From Pseudoips prasinana (Eukaryota; Arthropoda; Insecta; Lepidoptera; Nolidae), in the NCBI GenBank assembly GCA_951640165.1, contig OX621234.1:32740549-32804548 (forward strand): 64,000 nucleotides of DNA, written 5' to 3'. Every line of letters begins with the position of its first letter. Positions within the stretch are counted from its first letter, which is position 1. Under the pieces are notes generated by a model. It was not told the origin of the DNA. It saw only the letters and a program-made list of their open reading frames with translations, and did no database searches. The translations under genes were made by a program, and so were the position numbers. Positions 33,179-43,779 of this stretch are shown here, in pieces.

Positions 33179-33539
33179 GTTAAAAATCTGATCTCTGTGT
33201 TTCCCACATAATCAATGAGAATAAGTTAATTCCCTACGGCTGTTGGCTTCAATGCGTTGCCATTAGAAATGTGACATTAACCACAAATTGGTGATTTTCG
33301 CAAGTTTTAATTTGAATACTATGAGTATCTTGTTGGAAACAAATAAGTCTGATTTTACCGTATATTGAAGAATATCATCCCAAAACACCATTAAGCGAAT
33401 TTCGCCCCATAGAATAGAAAACATAAAAACACAATTTAATATGCTTATAACAAAATAATCAGGAAAAATTACAACTTAATTTAAATTGTTATTTTAATCT
33501 GTAGTGCACTTTATGTTATAAAAAATCTTTGTTGTATGT
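33179..33539. other. AT-rich intron DNA
   Basis: Nothing supported. Confidence 0.4.
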
Positions 33540-34440
33540 ATTATACAACAACACTCTATGTTGGGGTCCACAATTAAAGACAGTGAGTCGAAAACTTTAT
33601 GCATCCGCTGGTTCCCTAAGACGTCTTCGAAACTTCCTACCCATTACCACTAAAACTGCCCTTGCACAATCACTTCTCTTACCGATTCTCGACTATGCCG
33701 ACGCCAGCTATCTTGATCTCACACAAGAACAACTTGATAAACTTGAGCGACTCCAAAATTTTTGTATCAGATTCATATTTGGCTTACGCAAATATGATCA
33801 TGTTTCCGAGTTTCGTGCCAAGCTCAAGTGGTTGCCTATTCGCTTTTGTCGGAATGCCCATATTCTCGCTTTATTATTCAATATACTTTTCAACCCCACT
33901 ACTCCTTCATATCTAAAAGAACGTTTTGAATTCCTTTGTGACACACATTCGAGGCTTTTAAGATCATCAGAAAACCTTAAATTGCACATTCCAGCGCACT
34001 CTTCCATCTTTATGGACAAATCATTTGCAGTCCAAGCAGCTCGTTTGTGGAATGAGTTACCATATTCTATTAGATGCACTCAGAATATACTTAGCTTCAA
34101 AAAACTTGTGAAAGACCACTATCTGTCTCTATCATAATAATTATTAATTTATTTTATTTGGATATAGTATTTTAATATAGTATTATATTTATAGTATAGT
34201 ATAATATAGTATTTTATTTACGTTTATGTATGTGTAATAATAATATGATCATTAACATATTTTTAGTTTTTAGTATACCTTTTTAATTATCTCTTTTCTT
34301 CTTTTTTATCTATGTACCACACTTTGTTGCACCATCCCCGGCGTTTTTACACATTTCATTCCTATCCATCCAAAGGTTGTCTGGAAGAAATCGCTTTATG
34401 CGATAAGACCGCCCATTGTACATTATAATTAATGTTTCAT
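33540..34440 (+). mobile_element. 5'-truncated LINE, C-terminal reverse transcriptase region and 3' UTR
   Basis: The + frame up to the stop at 34135-34137 encodes the thumb and C-terminal region of a Jockey/CR1-group reverse transcriptase. Visible motifs are TLCWGPQLKTVSRKLYASAG, LLLPILDYADASYLDLTQEQ, LERLQNFCIRFIFGLRK, KLKWLPIRFCRNAHILAL, SYLKERFEF and FAVQAARLWNELPYSIR. The catalytic ADD box is lost to 5' truncation. The frame is intact over about 200 codons, so the copy is fairly young. The 3' UTR carries 'ttgtctggaagaaatcgctt', shared with 28005-28185. Confidence 0.85.
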
Positions 34441-34838
34441 TGTTAAATGTTCTTTTATTTTTTGGTGCCAATCATTTAGTAATTCATTATCTATTCTTAT
34501 TGTCACCAATTTAAAATGTTATTATAATTCAATGAAGAGTTGATATAATTTAATACTTTATTTTAAACTTTGTGACGTCATAATTCTATAGTCTATGAGT
34601 TCTCCATCGCATGATCTAAGAATAGCGTAATTCGTCAGCGGCGCGCCCGGCCCATTGAAACTGTTAATTACTTTATTAATCCTATGATTATAGTCCTATT
34701 TTAAGAAAAAAATATGTGGTATCAACTCGCAAGCCTATTGTTATTTTATACAATAATCAAAAAGGTTCATTAAAGGCCATGTACATAGACGTGGAAAGCT
34801 CTACCCACCAAATGAAGAGCTTTTAGAACGTAACGTAG
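34441..34838. other. Intron DNA with a short GC-rich patch
   Basis: A CG-rich patch (GCGGCGCGCCCGGCCC) at about 34639-34655 stands out against AT-rich surroundings. No gene is seen. Confidence 0.4.
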
Positions 34839-35075
34839 CACATAGGAGTATTAGAGGCATAAATCCGGTCAAAAGTCAGTTTCACAAACAAAATGTAATG
34901 ACACTTAAAATGCACTTTTCATGTAGCCTAGTAATCGGTTTATCGAGGGGCAGCCCCCACCTGTCCTCGCGCCCAGGCCATTTGACTACCTGACCAGTCG
35001 GAACTTAGTCGTTGTCGGAATCGCATTGCTTTCTTGTTGGCGCTCTATTTTGTGACACTAAATTCTCTGTGTAAA

Positions 35076-35130
35076 ATGGCTGCGTGTAGTGGACTACGAG
35101 AAAAACAACCATCGGGTATAGAAATAGAAG
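35076..35130 (+). CDS. Transposon-borne protein, exon 1
   Basis: The ATG at 35076 has a good context (AAAATGG). The 18 codons MAACSGLREKQPSGIEIE end in a phase-1 donor GAAG|GTATGT. The exon lies inside the inverted-repeat transposon 34839-36026. Confidence 0.55.
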
Positions 35131-35442
35131 GTATGTACTATATTATAAAATAAATTTTATGTAGTTCTTTCCCGATTTCCTCACTTACTGAGTCGATATT
35201 GGTAACGCCTTATTATACTCGATTTTTTTACTAAATTTGAGATATCATAGTGGATTTGACCAAGTGTCGCGCCTTGTCGCCTTTCAATTATTATGTTAGC
35301 ATATATTTAAGACCTTTGTCTACATGAATATGCAATAAAGTCGTTCACAAACATTCACCTTTATTTTTTGTAGAATTTTGAAATTTTAGGTAAAAATATT
35401 CAAAATATGAAAATCTACTACTTTTGCTTTCTTTTGTTACAG

Positions 35443-35876
35443 ATCCCTCAGAGATGGTAAAGAAACTTAGTAGATTGGAATTATATAACATAATGAAAGA
35501 GTTTAAAGGAAAAAAACTTGAAGAAAAGTTCATTTTGTTGGAAGAAAACCTCGTACGGCTCACATCATGCCCAGTCGAAGAAAGGAGTGTTTTAAGTCGT
35601 TCTTTGAGGTTTTTTAAAACCAGTTTCAAGAAAAAGTGGACAGAATGTCACAGCATAGAGAAGCGGTTCGTAGATAAGAACGCGGATTGGCTCAAAGCAA
35701 CAATTAAGCTGCCTACGTGGTCTAATATACCGGGAACACCGCAAAAAAAATTCCAAGAATTAAGTGAAAGGAGCAAGCGGCGAAGAACAAAAGATTTACG
35801 GGACCAGGTACATGTTTCTGAATTGACCTTAGCTGCACGTGTAATGTATATAACGTGTAATGTATATAACGTGTAA
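35443..35876 (+). CDS. Transposon-borne protein, exon 2 (truncated)
   Basis: The acceptor TTTTGTTACAG|AT joins in phase to exon 1, giving about 162 residues in total. The product is highly basic and helical. Segments include SRLELYNIMKEFKGKKLEEK, a stretch RFFKTSFKKKWTE...KNADWLKATIKLPTW, and QELSERSKRRRTKDLRDQ. The SERSKRR-type motif resembles, from memory, N-terminal parts of long uncharacterised transposon-like proteins in insects and other invertebrates; treat that as a lead. After ELTLAARV the frame runs into a TA-rich short tandem repeat and stops, so the original protein was probably longer. Confidence 0.55.
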
Positions 35877-35902
35877 TGTATATAATGTATAATGTATATA
35901 AA
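35836..35902. repeat. Short tandem repeat, ACGTGTAATGTATATA units
   Basis: About four imperfect units of roughly 16 bases sit at the end of the transposon ORF and mark the probable internal deletion point. Confidence 0.75.
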
Positions 35903-36177
35903 AAAATTCATTGTATTTAATATAACATACTTGGAAATGGTTTATTATCGTGTTTCATTTCATAACAATGATGAAGAAAACATCAAATAATTTTGACCGG
36001 ATTTTTTGGTCTAATACTCCTATGTGCGTAGGTAACTTAGGAACAATTTTATGGGAAACTATTGGCCAATTCCAGCGACGCAATAATATTAGCTCAAGTC
36101 ACATTCAGCAATCATGATAAGTCGACAAGCCTCATTAAAGCTACAAATACTGAGAAATTCTCCCATCATTCACCGTC

Positions 36178-36360
36178 ACGTGCAGTAAGTGCGGGTTAGA
36201 GGTCGAGCTATTAAACGTATTTTAGACTCCCGCGCCTCTTAGAGCACGTAAAGATGTTGGTTGCCTGGTCGTCTAGGATCAGCGCCCTATCAGATTATAA
36301 TAATGTGGGACTAGAGAGTGCACCTGTATTTACGCACATAGTCTTGCACTATAATGTCTT
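36178..36360 (+). repeat. SINE body fragment
   Basis: 'actcccgcgcctcttagagc', 'acgtaaagatgttgg' and 'gagagtgcacctgtatttac' are related to the SINE body at 42723-42925 and, inverted, to 59240-59420. No tRNA head is visible. Confidence 0.5.
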
Positions 36361-38308
36361 ACGTAATTGGTCCGCTGATCATGTTGTGAGTTTGATGGAA
36401 GGCTCTGGATGCGACTAGTGCAAGTCCGGCCATTGTTCAGATCTTTACGGAGATCTTTGTCTAGTAGCTAACATTAAATCATTCAAAAGTCGTACATAGT
36501 CATAGCCAAATACTAACGTAACTCAAAACCTAACTATTTTCCTCTTTACGAGTTTGAGTTAAAAGTACCAGACTTTGCTATTAAACTAAAATTACCTATA
36601 CTACCTATCTACTTATTATTGAGTCATATCCGATAGATTTATCCTAAAATATGAATACATTTAAGTAGATATATACACTTTTGCAAAAGGAAGAAAGAAA
36701 ATTCTGAAATGATAGAAGCTATGTTATTGATATCAACAATAAAAAGAATATGATTGAGGTACGGTGTTCCATGGGCTCCAATGTTGTACTTTTCTCACTT
36801 CCATTCGATCTAGTACACTATGAACTCATTAATGAAAAATCATTTCGCTAGTCCATGTGGAATATATAAAAAACTGATTTGTAGTTGAAAAATATCATTA
36901 TAATATAGCTCAACTAAATATAGACGAGCTTAAAGCACAAGCAACAAGCTCTTTTAGTTTCTGACTGAAGATAGATAAGAGGTGAATAAAATCTTTTCAA
37001 GTCAAGGGCATTACCGATATATTTTCCAGTAAGCGTTTAATAAGTAGGGGTACTAAAACAAAGTCGGATTACAAAGTAGTCAATCGAAAACAGGCGAAAG
37101 ATATTTTGTATCTGGCTAGCAACCTAATGGCGACGAAGACTTATGTCTCTCCACAAAATTCAACCAATCCCCAAAGCTCGCATTCATAGATTCGCTTATT
37201 TCTCTGTCTTTTCATTGGTTGACGTCATCGTCGCTTCACCACGGTAGCTTTGTAGGTCTCAAAATATGGAAAGGGATGGATAGATAATGTGTTCCCAGAA
37301 CCACGGCATACGCCGAAGTAGCCAATTGGAGTCAATCTAACTTAGTGTAAGTAAATTAATATCCTTTTTTAAAAACAGGGGACAGTTCCCAAAATTTAAA
37401 ATGTCGCCCCCTAATGATACACAAGATAATTACTTACTTAAATATCGTATGGGCAGGTACAAAAGTCCCACGGATTTTCTACTATATTTTATTGCTTTCT
37501 GCCTGCCTTGACAAAACTTCATTATTTTCATTACCATTTTATACTTAAATATTGTTTGGAAAATAACTTTCAATATAATCATCATATTATTCATAAATTA
37601 TTTTAAGTGTTTATATATGACAGGTCTTCATAAAATATCTTAATGCCAAACACTTAGTCGTAAGACTGACATGAAAATATGTTTTAATTACATTCATTTT
37701 AAGTTTTAATGAATTAATAATTCTGTAATACGTCACAAGAGCTAATATGAATGTAAAATCAACAATAAAATGGTTACTAATAACACAGAAATTATCAGAC
37801 CTATTACAAAATTAATGTAAAATTATTTGTAACATAAAAATTAAAATTTCAAAATGTAATTAATGTTTAAATGTAAAAGTTTAATAGAAAAGCTAAAGAT
37901 AATCACATAATTTTAGGTATATTGTATTTGATATCTTCAGCTCACGGATGGAGTAAACATTATTTTAAGTAACCATAATCAAGTCTTCTTTTATTTTACT
38001 TACATACTTTTGAATTCATTAACGTGTATATTGTAAATTCAATAATCACGGGAGTATATAAAGCTGGTTTATTAAGCTTTTTATCCCTAGAATATCCAAA
38101 TGCAAATGTTCGATTGTAGTCCATACCAGAAAGCAGTAGTATAGTCGATGATCGACACTTGGTCGACACACCAGCGTTAATGCACGATTGCTGCATTACA
38201 GGCACTAGATCAAAAGATGGTCCAACGGAGCCTTATTCAGCAAGAATCCTAACCCAGTTAATTATGACCGTTATTTCTTTGGTGCCAAGGTTATGGATAG
38301 TTACGTAC
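36361..38308. other. AT-rich intron DNA of the SMOC-like gene
   Basis: No exon or element recognised. Confidence 0.45.
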
Positions 38309-38511
38309 CTTCTTAATAAGTCTCCTGAGACCCCTGTATTCGGATTTCTGCAATGAATCACTTCGGTCTCGGTCCAGCTCCCGGAACTTCCAGTCAGCAA
38401 CGGCCCGGGGCTCCGCAGATGCGGCGGGGTCAGTCCTGGCCCTCTCGAATTCGCCGCTGAAGATCTTGATGAGGTTACCGTTGAATAGTGCACGATCAGT
38501 GCGCGTGCAAC
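38309..38511 (-). CDS. magu: SMOC/Pentagone-like protein, exon: first EC domain
   Basis: The acceptor CATTTGTGCAG|GT and donor AAGAAG|GTACGT bound 203 bases, phase 1 in and phase 0 out. It encodes CTRTDRALFNGNLIKIF, an alanine-rich stretch, then WKFRELDRDRSDSLQKSEYR and GLRRLIKK. DRDRSDSLQKSE is an EF-hand loop and the flanking helices follow the SMOC EC pattern. The exon joins in phase to VVKPKRCARAW at 31075. Confidence 0.87.
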
Positions 38512-38554
38512 CTGCACAAATGGACCCACACCAGTATAACAAACCATCTCATGG

Positions 38555-38765
38555 AGAGATGGAGAATCCATGGGCGCTGTAAAAGGGGACTAAGGGATAC
38601 ACCAGGTAGTCGGGCAGCAGTGCCACCTGTTTACAAGCTATCATCTAACTCACATGTCAAGAGCGGTGACCACGGCAAACTCTTTAATTGGAAACGTTGT
38701 GGAAGCCTTTGGCGGGAGCCTATATCCAGCAGTGGACTATATCGGGCTGACCAAGATGACAGTCA
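38555..38765 (+). repeat. LINE 3' tail, family D
   Basis: It shares 'gggatacaccaggtagtcgg', 'gcagcagtgccac', 'aagcctttggcgggagccta' and 'tccagcagtggactatatc' with 60345-60509 and 60741-60775. It begins 44 bases upstream of the EC exon in intron DNA. Confidence 0.6.
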
Positions 38766-38831
38766 GATGCGTCAGTAGGTAGTTAGGTATATCATATGGA
38801 TGCACGAGCAAAGTTTCAATACGATATTACA

Positions 38832-39126
38832 CTTAAATAATAAAATCGTAGGTAAGTCAAAACGGTAAATTGAATATTTTTTAATAAGGATACCTGGGGC
38901 ATGATCTACGATTGATATCGAAGCCAAAAATATAGTTTTTATAATTTTTGTCTGTGTGTCTGTTTGTCTGTGTATGTATGTATCTCTGTTTGTATGTATG
39001 TCCGGGCTAAACTCAAAAAATACTGCATGGATTTATTTCAAATTTTGCATGAATATTACTAAGAGGACTATTATTACGGGGGAGATTATAAAATTTAACG
39101 CGGGTTTAACCGCGGGGCACAGCTAG
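38832..39126 (+). mobile_element. Helitron-like element, second copy of the 29988-30315 type
   Basis: It ends GCGGGGCACAGCTAG|T with the GCGGGTTTAACCGC hairpin just inside. The interior matches 29988-30315 over most of its length. The left boundary is less clear because the TC start is altered. Confidence 0.7.
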
Positions 39127-39270
39127 TTACACTTAAAAGTTTAAACGAATTTAATTATTTAATTACGTACGTACTTAAATCTGAAGTTAATCAAAAGCAT
39201 CCTAAAACTAATTTGTTTGTAATTTGTATTTAAACAAAGTTTAATCGTGTATCAGACGATAAATTCTTAC

Positions 39271-39324
39271 TTCTTTTATTGCGTTGGCCGCGGACGGACG
39301 ACCGCCGTCTCGTGTGGGATTTAC
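39271..39324 (-). CDS. magu: SMOC/Pentagone-like protein, short basic exon (most 5' exon seen)
   Basis: A 54-base exon between TTGCTTTCAG|GT and AAAGAA|GTAAGA, phase 1 in and phase 1 out. It reads KSHTRRRSSVRGQRNKR, then a split serine codon leading into CTRTDRAL of the next exon. The call rests on splice sites, phase and composition; there is no domain. A strongly basic stretch before the EC domain would suit binding to heparan sulfate, which is known for SMOC/Pentagone proteins. Confidence 0.65.
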
Positions 39325-41084
39325 CTGAAAGCAAAACAGACTATGATATCACCATCTAGACATGTCTTAACAGATAATACGAGCTATGACTGCTTGTCCA
39401 TGCCTGTGTTTTTTTTTATATGTAATACATTTTTACTAAGTATAAAATCAAGAGGTATTTATTTATCACACTGTAAAACTTAATAGTAATCAAGATACAA
39501 ATATTGTTGATATTTTACTAATTATTACACTTGCACAATACTAAAGAACATATTAGATTATGGCTCATGCTGCCACGCGTGGCAATTATTTTCTGGGTGT
39601 GCGGAATTTAGAAAATAATTTGATAATATTTGTATACACTTGATGTGAAAAGAAATGATGAAATAATGATATTTATTCAGCACTTGGGTATTAACATACA
39701 CGTGTACTTGCTGCACTTGTGGTTCGGCCATCTTATATGATTAATATTCCAAAATATTCAGAACAAGTTTTCATATTGATTTATTTTGTCACATCAAAGT
39801 TAAAGGGGAAAAACGGTTTATTCCTACTTATTACGATGAGAAAAAAACTTAACAGAGAAAAAATTTTTTGAGTATTTTTAAATATTAATCACACAAAATG
39901 GCTGAAGCACATTTTTTAATAAGTGCGAGTGACATGGCTGCCCGAGGAAGCTTAGGCCTTAAGCTAAAATGCTCTATAGTATAGTGTAAATAGACAATAA
40001 TTTGTAATATATAAATAATAACAAACATTTATATCTTGATTATCATGAGGTTAAAATTTTCACAGTATGGCGAAAACCTCGTCAAAAATAAAGATATTTA
40101 ATAAAATTGCATTTTAAATAAAAGAAAACCACATGAGTGTTCAAGCAGGGTTGTCAATCTTAGTATGGTGAAAACCACTTTAAAAATAAAGATATATTAT
40201 TTTAATGCATGTTAAACATTTAAATGTTGTAGCGAGATGAATGCATGTGGAAAGATCGGCCTTAATATGTCAAAGGCACAGCGAGAATACTTATTACAAA
40301 TTCCAACTTTACAATATTTTTTGTTCTGACACACATTTCGGCCACTCCATTACAACAAGATAAAATCGTAATCTATATCGCACTCATTAAAGCAATTTGG
40401 ACACGAAACTTTATACATCAAAAATGCTAAATTATGCAATGGAATATGTCACGACCACTGTTTCAAAGCCATAACTATGTCCGACCGACTTACATTGGCC
40501 AATAGAATTTTGAGAATAAATAAATAAAATACAATTTTATTTCCTTTAACTACAATAGCTTTATCATGTCTGATCTAAATATTTAGTCCTGGTAATCCAG
40601 GACTTCGGGCACATTTTTTTAAACAATTTTTACGTCTAATAGTAATCTATTAGACGTAAAAATTTTAAAAAAAAATGGTTTGTGTTACTTTGTACTTCAT
40701 GATCTTTTGGGCAATCTAAGAAATTTATTTTCCGGATTTGTGCACCCATGCCAAATGTAGGTCGCTAAGTTAGATCTGATCACTAAAATCAATTTTATGT
40801 TATTTTTTATACAAATTAAAATTTATTAGAATTTGATGTTATTTGGAACATACATCGCTTATAGCCTAAATTAACACACAGGCTCCGATAAATCCAAAAA
40901 TGTATGTTTGTCTGCATGATCCTTATAGTCTCTAAAACGGCTGCAGCGATTTTAATGAAATTCGCATTCAATTTTCTAACAGAGTACCTAAGCTAGCGGT
41001 AGAATCAGCAGAACTATTATTTTAATTTGGGTTTTCCTTTTCGTTTAACTGCAACGCGTTTCAGGTACATATAACCGTAAGACG
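39325..41084. other. AT-rich DNA, probable 5' intron of the SMOC-like gene
   Basis: A weak duplicated motif ('agtatggcgaaaacctcgtc' near 40063 and 'agtatggtgaaaaccacttt' near 40161, each followed by AAAAATAAAGATAT) and the palindrome at 40625-40664 are all I can define. Confidence 0.4.
40625..40664. repeat. Perfect 18-base palindrome, TAAT loop
   Basis: AATTTTTACGTCTAATAG (40625-40642) is mirrored exactly at 40647-40664 around TAAT. Confidence 0.9.
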
Positions 41085-41565
41085 TTGTACATACATACAT
41101 ACATAGACTCACGCCTGTTTCCCAGAGGAGTACGCAGAGACAATGGGTTTCCGTTTGTCATGATCTTTGCACACCACTTTTGCCTCGTTTACTGTTATTA
41201 TATTCTTCATACATGCTCGCCAGTAAAGGGTTCTTCTGACCTGGCCTTTCTTGAGAACGTCTCTGATTTGGTCAGGTCTGCTCATCCGGTTGTCCCATTC
41301 ACAAAGGCCAGGTATACTTCTTTTGTCAATCTTCTTTCATTCATCCTTTCTAAATGCCCAAACCATCTCAGCATATCTTTTTCTATCTTTGTGACTACAT
41401 TCTCTTTCACACCACAACGCTCTCTTACATCAGTATTTCGTATTCTGTCTTTCAAAGTGACACCACACATACTTCTCAGAGTTCTCATTTCCACTGCATT
41501 TATTTTACTTTCATTATTTTTCTGGCATACCCAGCTTTCACTTCCATACATTAAAGTTGTCACGA
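41085..41565 (-). mobile_element. RTE-like LINE, 5'-truncated C-terminal fragment
   Basis: On the - strand it encodes TLMYGSESWVCQKNNESKIN, AVEMRTLRSMCGVTLKDRIR, EKDMLRWFGHLERMNERRLT and, after frame damage, the end SAYSSGKQA. These are typical of the region after the reverse transcriptase in RTE-clade LINEs. A TATG/CATA repeat at 41085-41104 is its 3' tail. The same C-terminus appears at 12446-12578. Confidence 0.8.
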
Positions 41566-41609
41566 ACTAATCAAAGGTTTCCCTCAGATCAAGCAGCAGT
41601 CTTTCTGTG

Positions 41610-41795
41610 TACTATGTCGCGTCTGCCAAGCGTGGCAATTATGGCATTCAGGGATATGCCATAGGTGCCACGCTTGGCGGACGAGTTTGCGAACGCAGTA
41701 TGATGGAGAATACCCCAATGTCTTTTGAGGAAATCTTTTGGGGAGGCCTCTGTCCAGCTGTGAACGTCTTTCAGCTGATATGATGAATAAAATCT
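41610..41795 (+). repeat. LINE 3' tail, family C type, with internal fold-back
   Basis: It includes CTTTTGGGGAGGCCTCTGTC, CAGCTGTGAACGTC and 'agctgatatgatga'. The segment 41620-41683 is an imperfect palindrome in which CGTCTGCCAAGCGTGGCA is mirrored by TGCCACGCTTGGCGGACG. Confidence 0.6.
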
Positions 41796-42435
41796 TTTCC
41801 ATCTATTTAGGCGTGTGATATTTACTAAAGTAGTTGAAAATATAAACAATTCTGGCATTTTTCGTTCTTGTTTACTTATTTAGTTTTAGTTTGTTAAGTA
41901 CATATGTATGTATGATCAAAAGAAGATAGACGACAACCTAATCTATGTCAACAACAAAACTTATCACATCTCAATATTTGTTGACGTAAAATGTCCAATA
42001 TATTTTCATAAAATTAATAAGAATATGTTATAATATTAGGTAATTTATTGCCGCTATTAATAATCATTGAAGATTTTATCTTTATCCGACACCTGCCTTG
42101 ATTTTGAGGTGAATCAGATCCATTTCAAAAGCTATCAAACATTTTAGTGTAAGTTTAGGTCATTATGACTATGCCCCAAACTTGCATCAGTACATAACAC
42201 TGAATATTCGTATTACGTTGCAAGGCAGAAGTTCTATCACAACCGGTCCTGTACGGTGCCACTACCTTAGAACCGGTAACTATCTGTAGATGTGTTAAGC
42301 GATCTACATTAACACTAAGATGTAATTGATTGATATACTGGCAATTCTGTCTTTAAATGTCTTGTCTCTAAATCTTAATTTAAATGTCATTACATCTCCC
42401 TCTAATATTATTCGTATAACAAGAACAGGGCATAT
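41796..42435. other. AT-rich DNA
   Basis: Nothing supported. Confidence 0.4.
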
Positions 42436-42573
42436 GTGCAGACGCCAGCACATCCAGCTATCCCAATCTGTCAAATTTCTTTTATACATTTTCAACGTCA
42501 TCACAAAAGCATAAGGTTCACTTTCAATTGGGGTTTGACAGATTGGGGTAGCTTGATGTGCTGGCGTCTGTAC
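42436..42573. mobile_element. MITE with GTACAGACGCCAGC termini, copy 3
   Basis: 138 bases; the left end reads GTGCAGACGCCAGC (one change) and the right end GCTGGCGTCTGTAC. The sub-terminal AGCTA(T/C)CCCAATCTGTCAAA pairs are well preserved, making this the least diverged copy. Confidence 0.8.
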
Positions 42574-42722
42574 ATTGATCTATCGAACTACTAAAACTGC
42601 TTATAGGTATTATACGTAGATACTGAAGTCGAATTTATTAAAGATAGCAGGGTTAATAAAGCAATGACACAAATATAACACAGAAAACAGAAAAAAGTAT
42701 TATTAATTGGCTGGTAATCTTT

Positions 42723-42925
42723 GGTCTCGTTAGTTTAGCGGTAGCGTGTTCACCCGCAGAGAACGAGGTCCTGGGGCCAAAGGTGATTAAGGACCTTTTC
42801 TGTGAAAAGAAAAATTTCTCAGTATCAGCCCGAAGCCTGGGAGTTGGCGGTATTATAACCCCGTGCCTCGGAGAGCACGTAAAGCCGTCGCCGCGTCGGT
42901 TCTGTACCTGGCCTCTTTTATTTAG
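42723..42925 (+). mobile_element. tRNA-derived SINE, family E
   Basis: The head TCGTTAGTTTAGCGGTAGCG has an A box and runs to GAACGAGGTCCTGGGG, a decayed B box. The body contains CCCCGTGCCTCGGAGAGCAC and GTAAAGCCGTCG, shared with fragments at 1690, 27233 and 36178. Confidence 0.65.
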
Positions 42926-43242
42926 GTTTCAACTTTTAAGGTCTCCCATAAAGAAATCGCCACTTAGCAAATACTTAATTTTGCGGTGAAACAAGACATT
43001 TGTACATAATATGTACAAAGAAAGCTATTGAGCTATTAGGCTTACTTTTAACCGCCGGCGCACAATGACGGGTGTTATAAGTTTGCCGTCTATGTCTGTT
43101 GATGTTGTGATGTTTGGTTAATATCGGCCCTGTAGTTTAAAAGTATCAACACTTTTCCAAAATAATGTAATAGTTAGTGTTGGGGGTTTTCTCACGGTTA
43201 GGTTATGATAGCACAGCACGATGATGACGATGATGATGACAC

Positions 43243-43495
43243 AGCACGTGTGGCGCAGCGGTTAAGACAGTCGCCTTGCCAATTCATGTCTCGGGTTCGA
43301 TTCCCGTGCAGGTTAACTATTTGTGTTTATTATTAGTAGTTAATAGTTGTTCTGAGTCTGGATGTACTTTGTGTCCGTCAATTACATACTTTGTGTCCGT
43401 CAATTACATATTTGTGTACTTTGTGTCCGTCAATTACATGTTTGTGAAGTACTCCGCGACATAGGGATTCATTCCCCTAATGCGGGGGTTGACAT
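43243..43495 (+). mobile_element. tRNA-derived SINE, family A, with tandemly expanded body
   Basis: The head GCACGTGTGGCGCAGCGG and B box GGGTTCGATTCCCGTGCAG are intact. Inside, TACTTTGTGTCCGTCAATTA starts three times, at 43365, 43387 and 43417, whereas other family A copies have it once. Confidence 0.82.
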
Positions 43496-43632
43496 AAAAA
43501 ATATGGATGAACGCTATATACCTAGGTGGATTAATAAATTCACTAATAAGTTGTATAAGCCACCATTTTAAATTATAATAATTTATAGACTGTTAAGCCG
43601 TGAAACTTCAAGTCGTAACCTTAAAATAAAAT

Positions 43633-43779
43633 AAAAATAAAAAAGGTTTTTATTCACGTAGACTTTAAAAAAAGCGCTTGTATATAGTCAGAACATGTTT
43701 GTAGTAATATAGTTGTATACATTATTATTTCTAGTAACATAGATATTTAGGTGTACATAGTATGAAAACATTTATAAAA
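43633..43779 (-). mobile_element. LINE 3' UTR family L, copy 3, left half
   Basis: It matches 24238-24370 from the AAAGTCTACGTGAATAAAAA end up to 'gaaaacatttataaa' and then stops abruptly. The copy resumes at 46328. Confidence 0.7.

Larger units (their letters stand above)
34839..36026 (+). mobile_element. 1.2 kb DNA transposon with 36-base inverted ends and a two-exon gene
   Basis: The termini are CACATAGGAGTATTAGA followed by AAATCCGGTCAAAA, in inverted orientation at 34839-34874 and 35991-36026; 32 of 36 positions match by eye. The 5-base word CGTAG flanks both sides (34834-34838 and 36027-36031) as a likely target duplication. The interior carries a spliced gene (35076-35130, 35443-35876). 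Element length and truncated protein suggest an internally deleted copy. I cannot place the superfamily. Confidence 0.75.

Noticed and set aside
33798..34079. 93-codon - frame
   Set aside because: It is the shadow of the LINE coding frame on the + strand.
34639..34655. CpG-island promoter
   Set aside because: The GC-rich patch is under 20 bases and has no adjacent first exon.
38488..38778. 96-codon + frame over the EC exon
   Set aside because: It overlaps the SMOC-like exon antisense and a LINE tail; no independent support.
41085..41570. 161-codon + frame
   Set aside because: It is the antisense shadow of the RTE-like coding sequence on the - strand.
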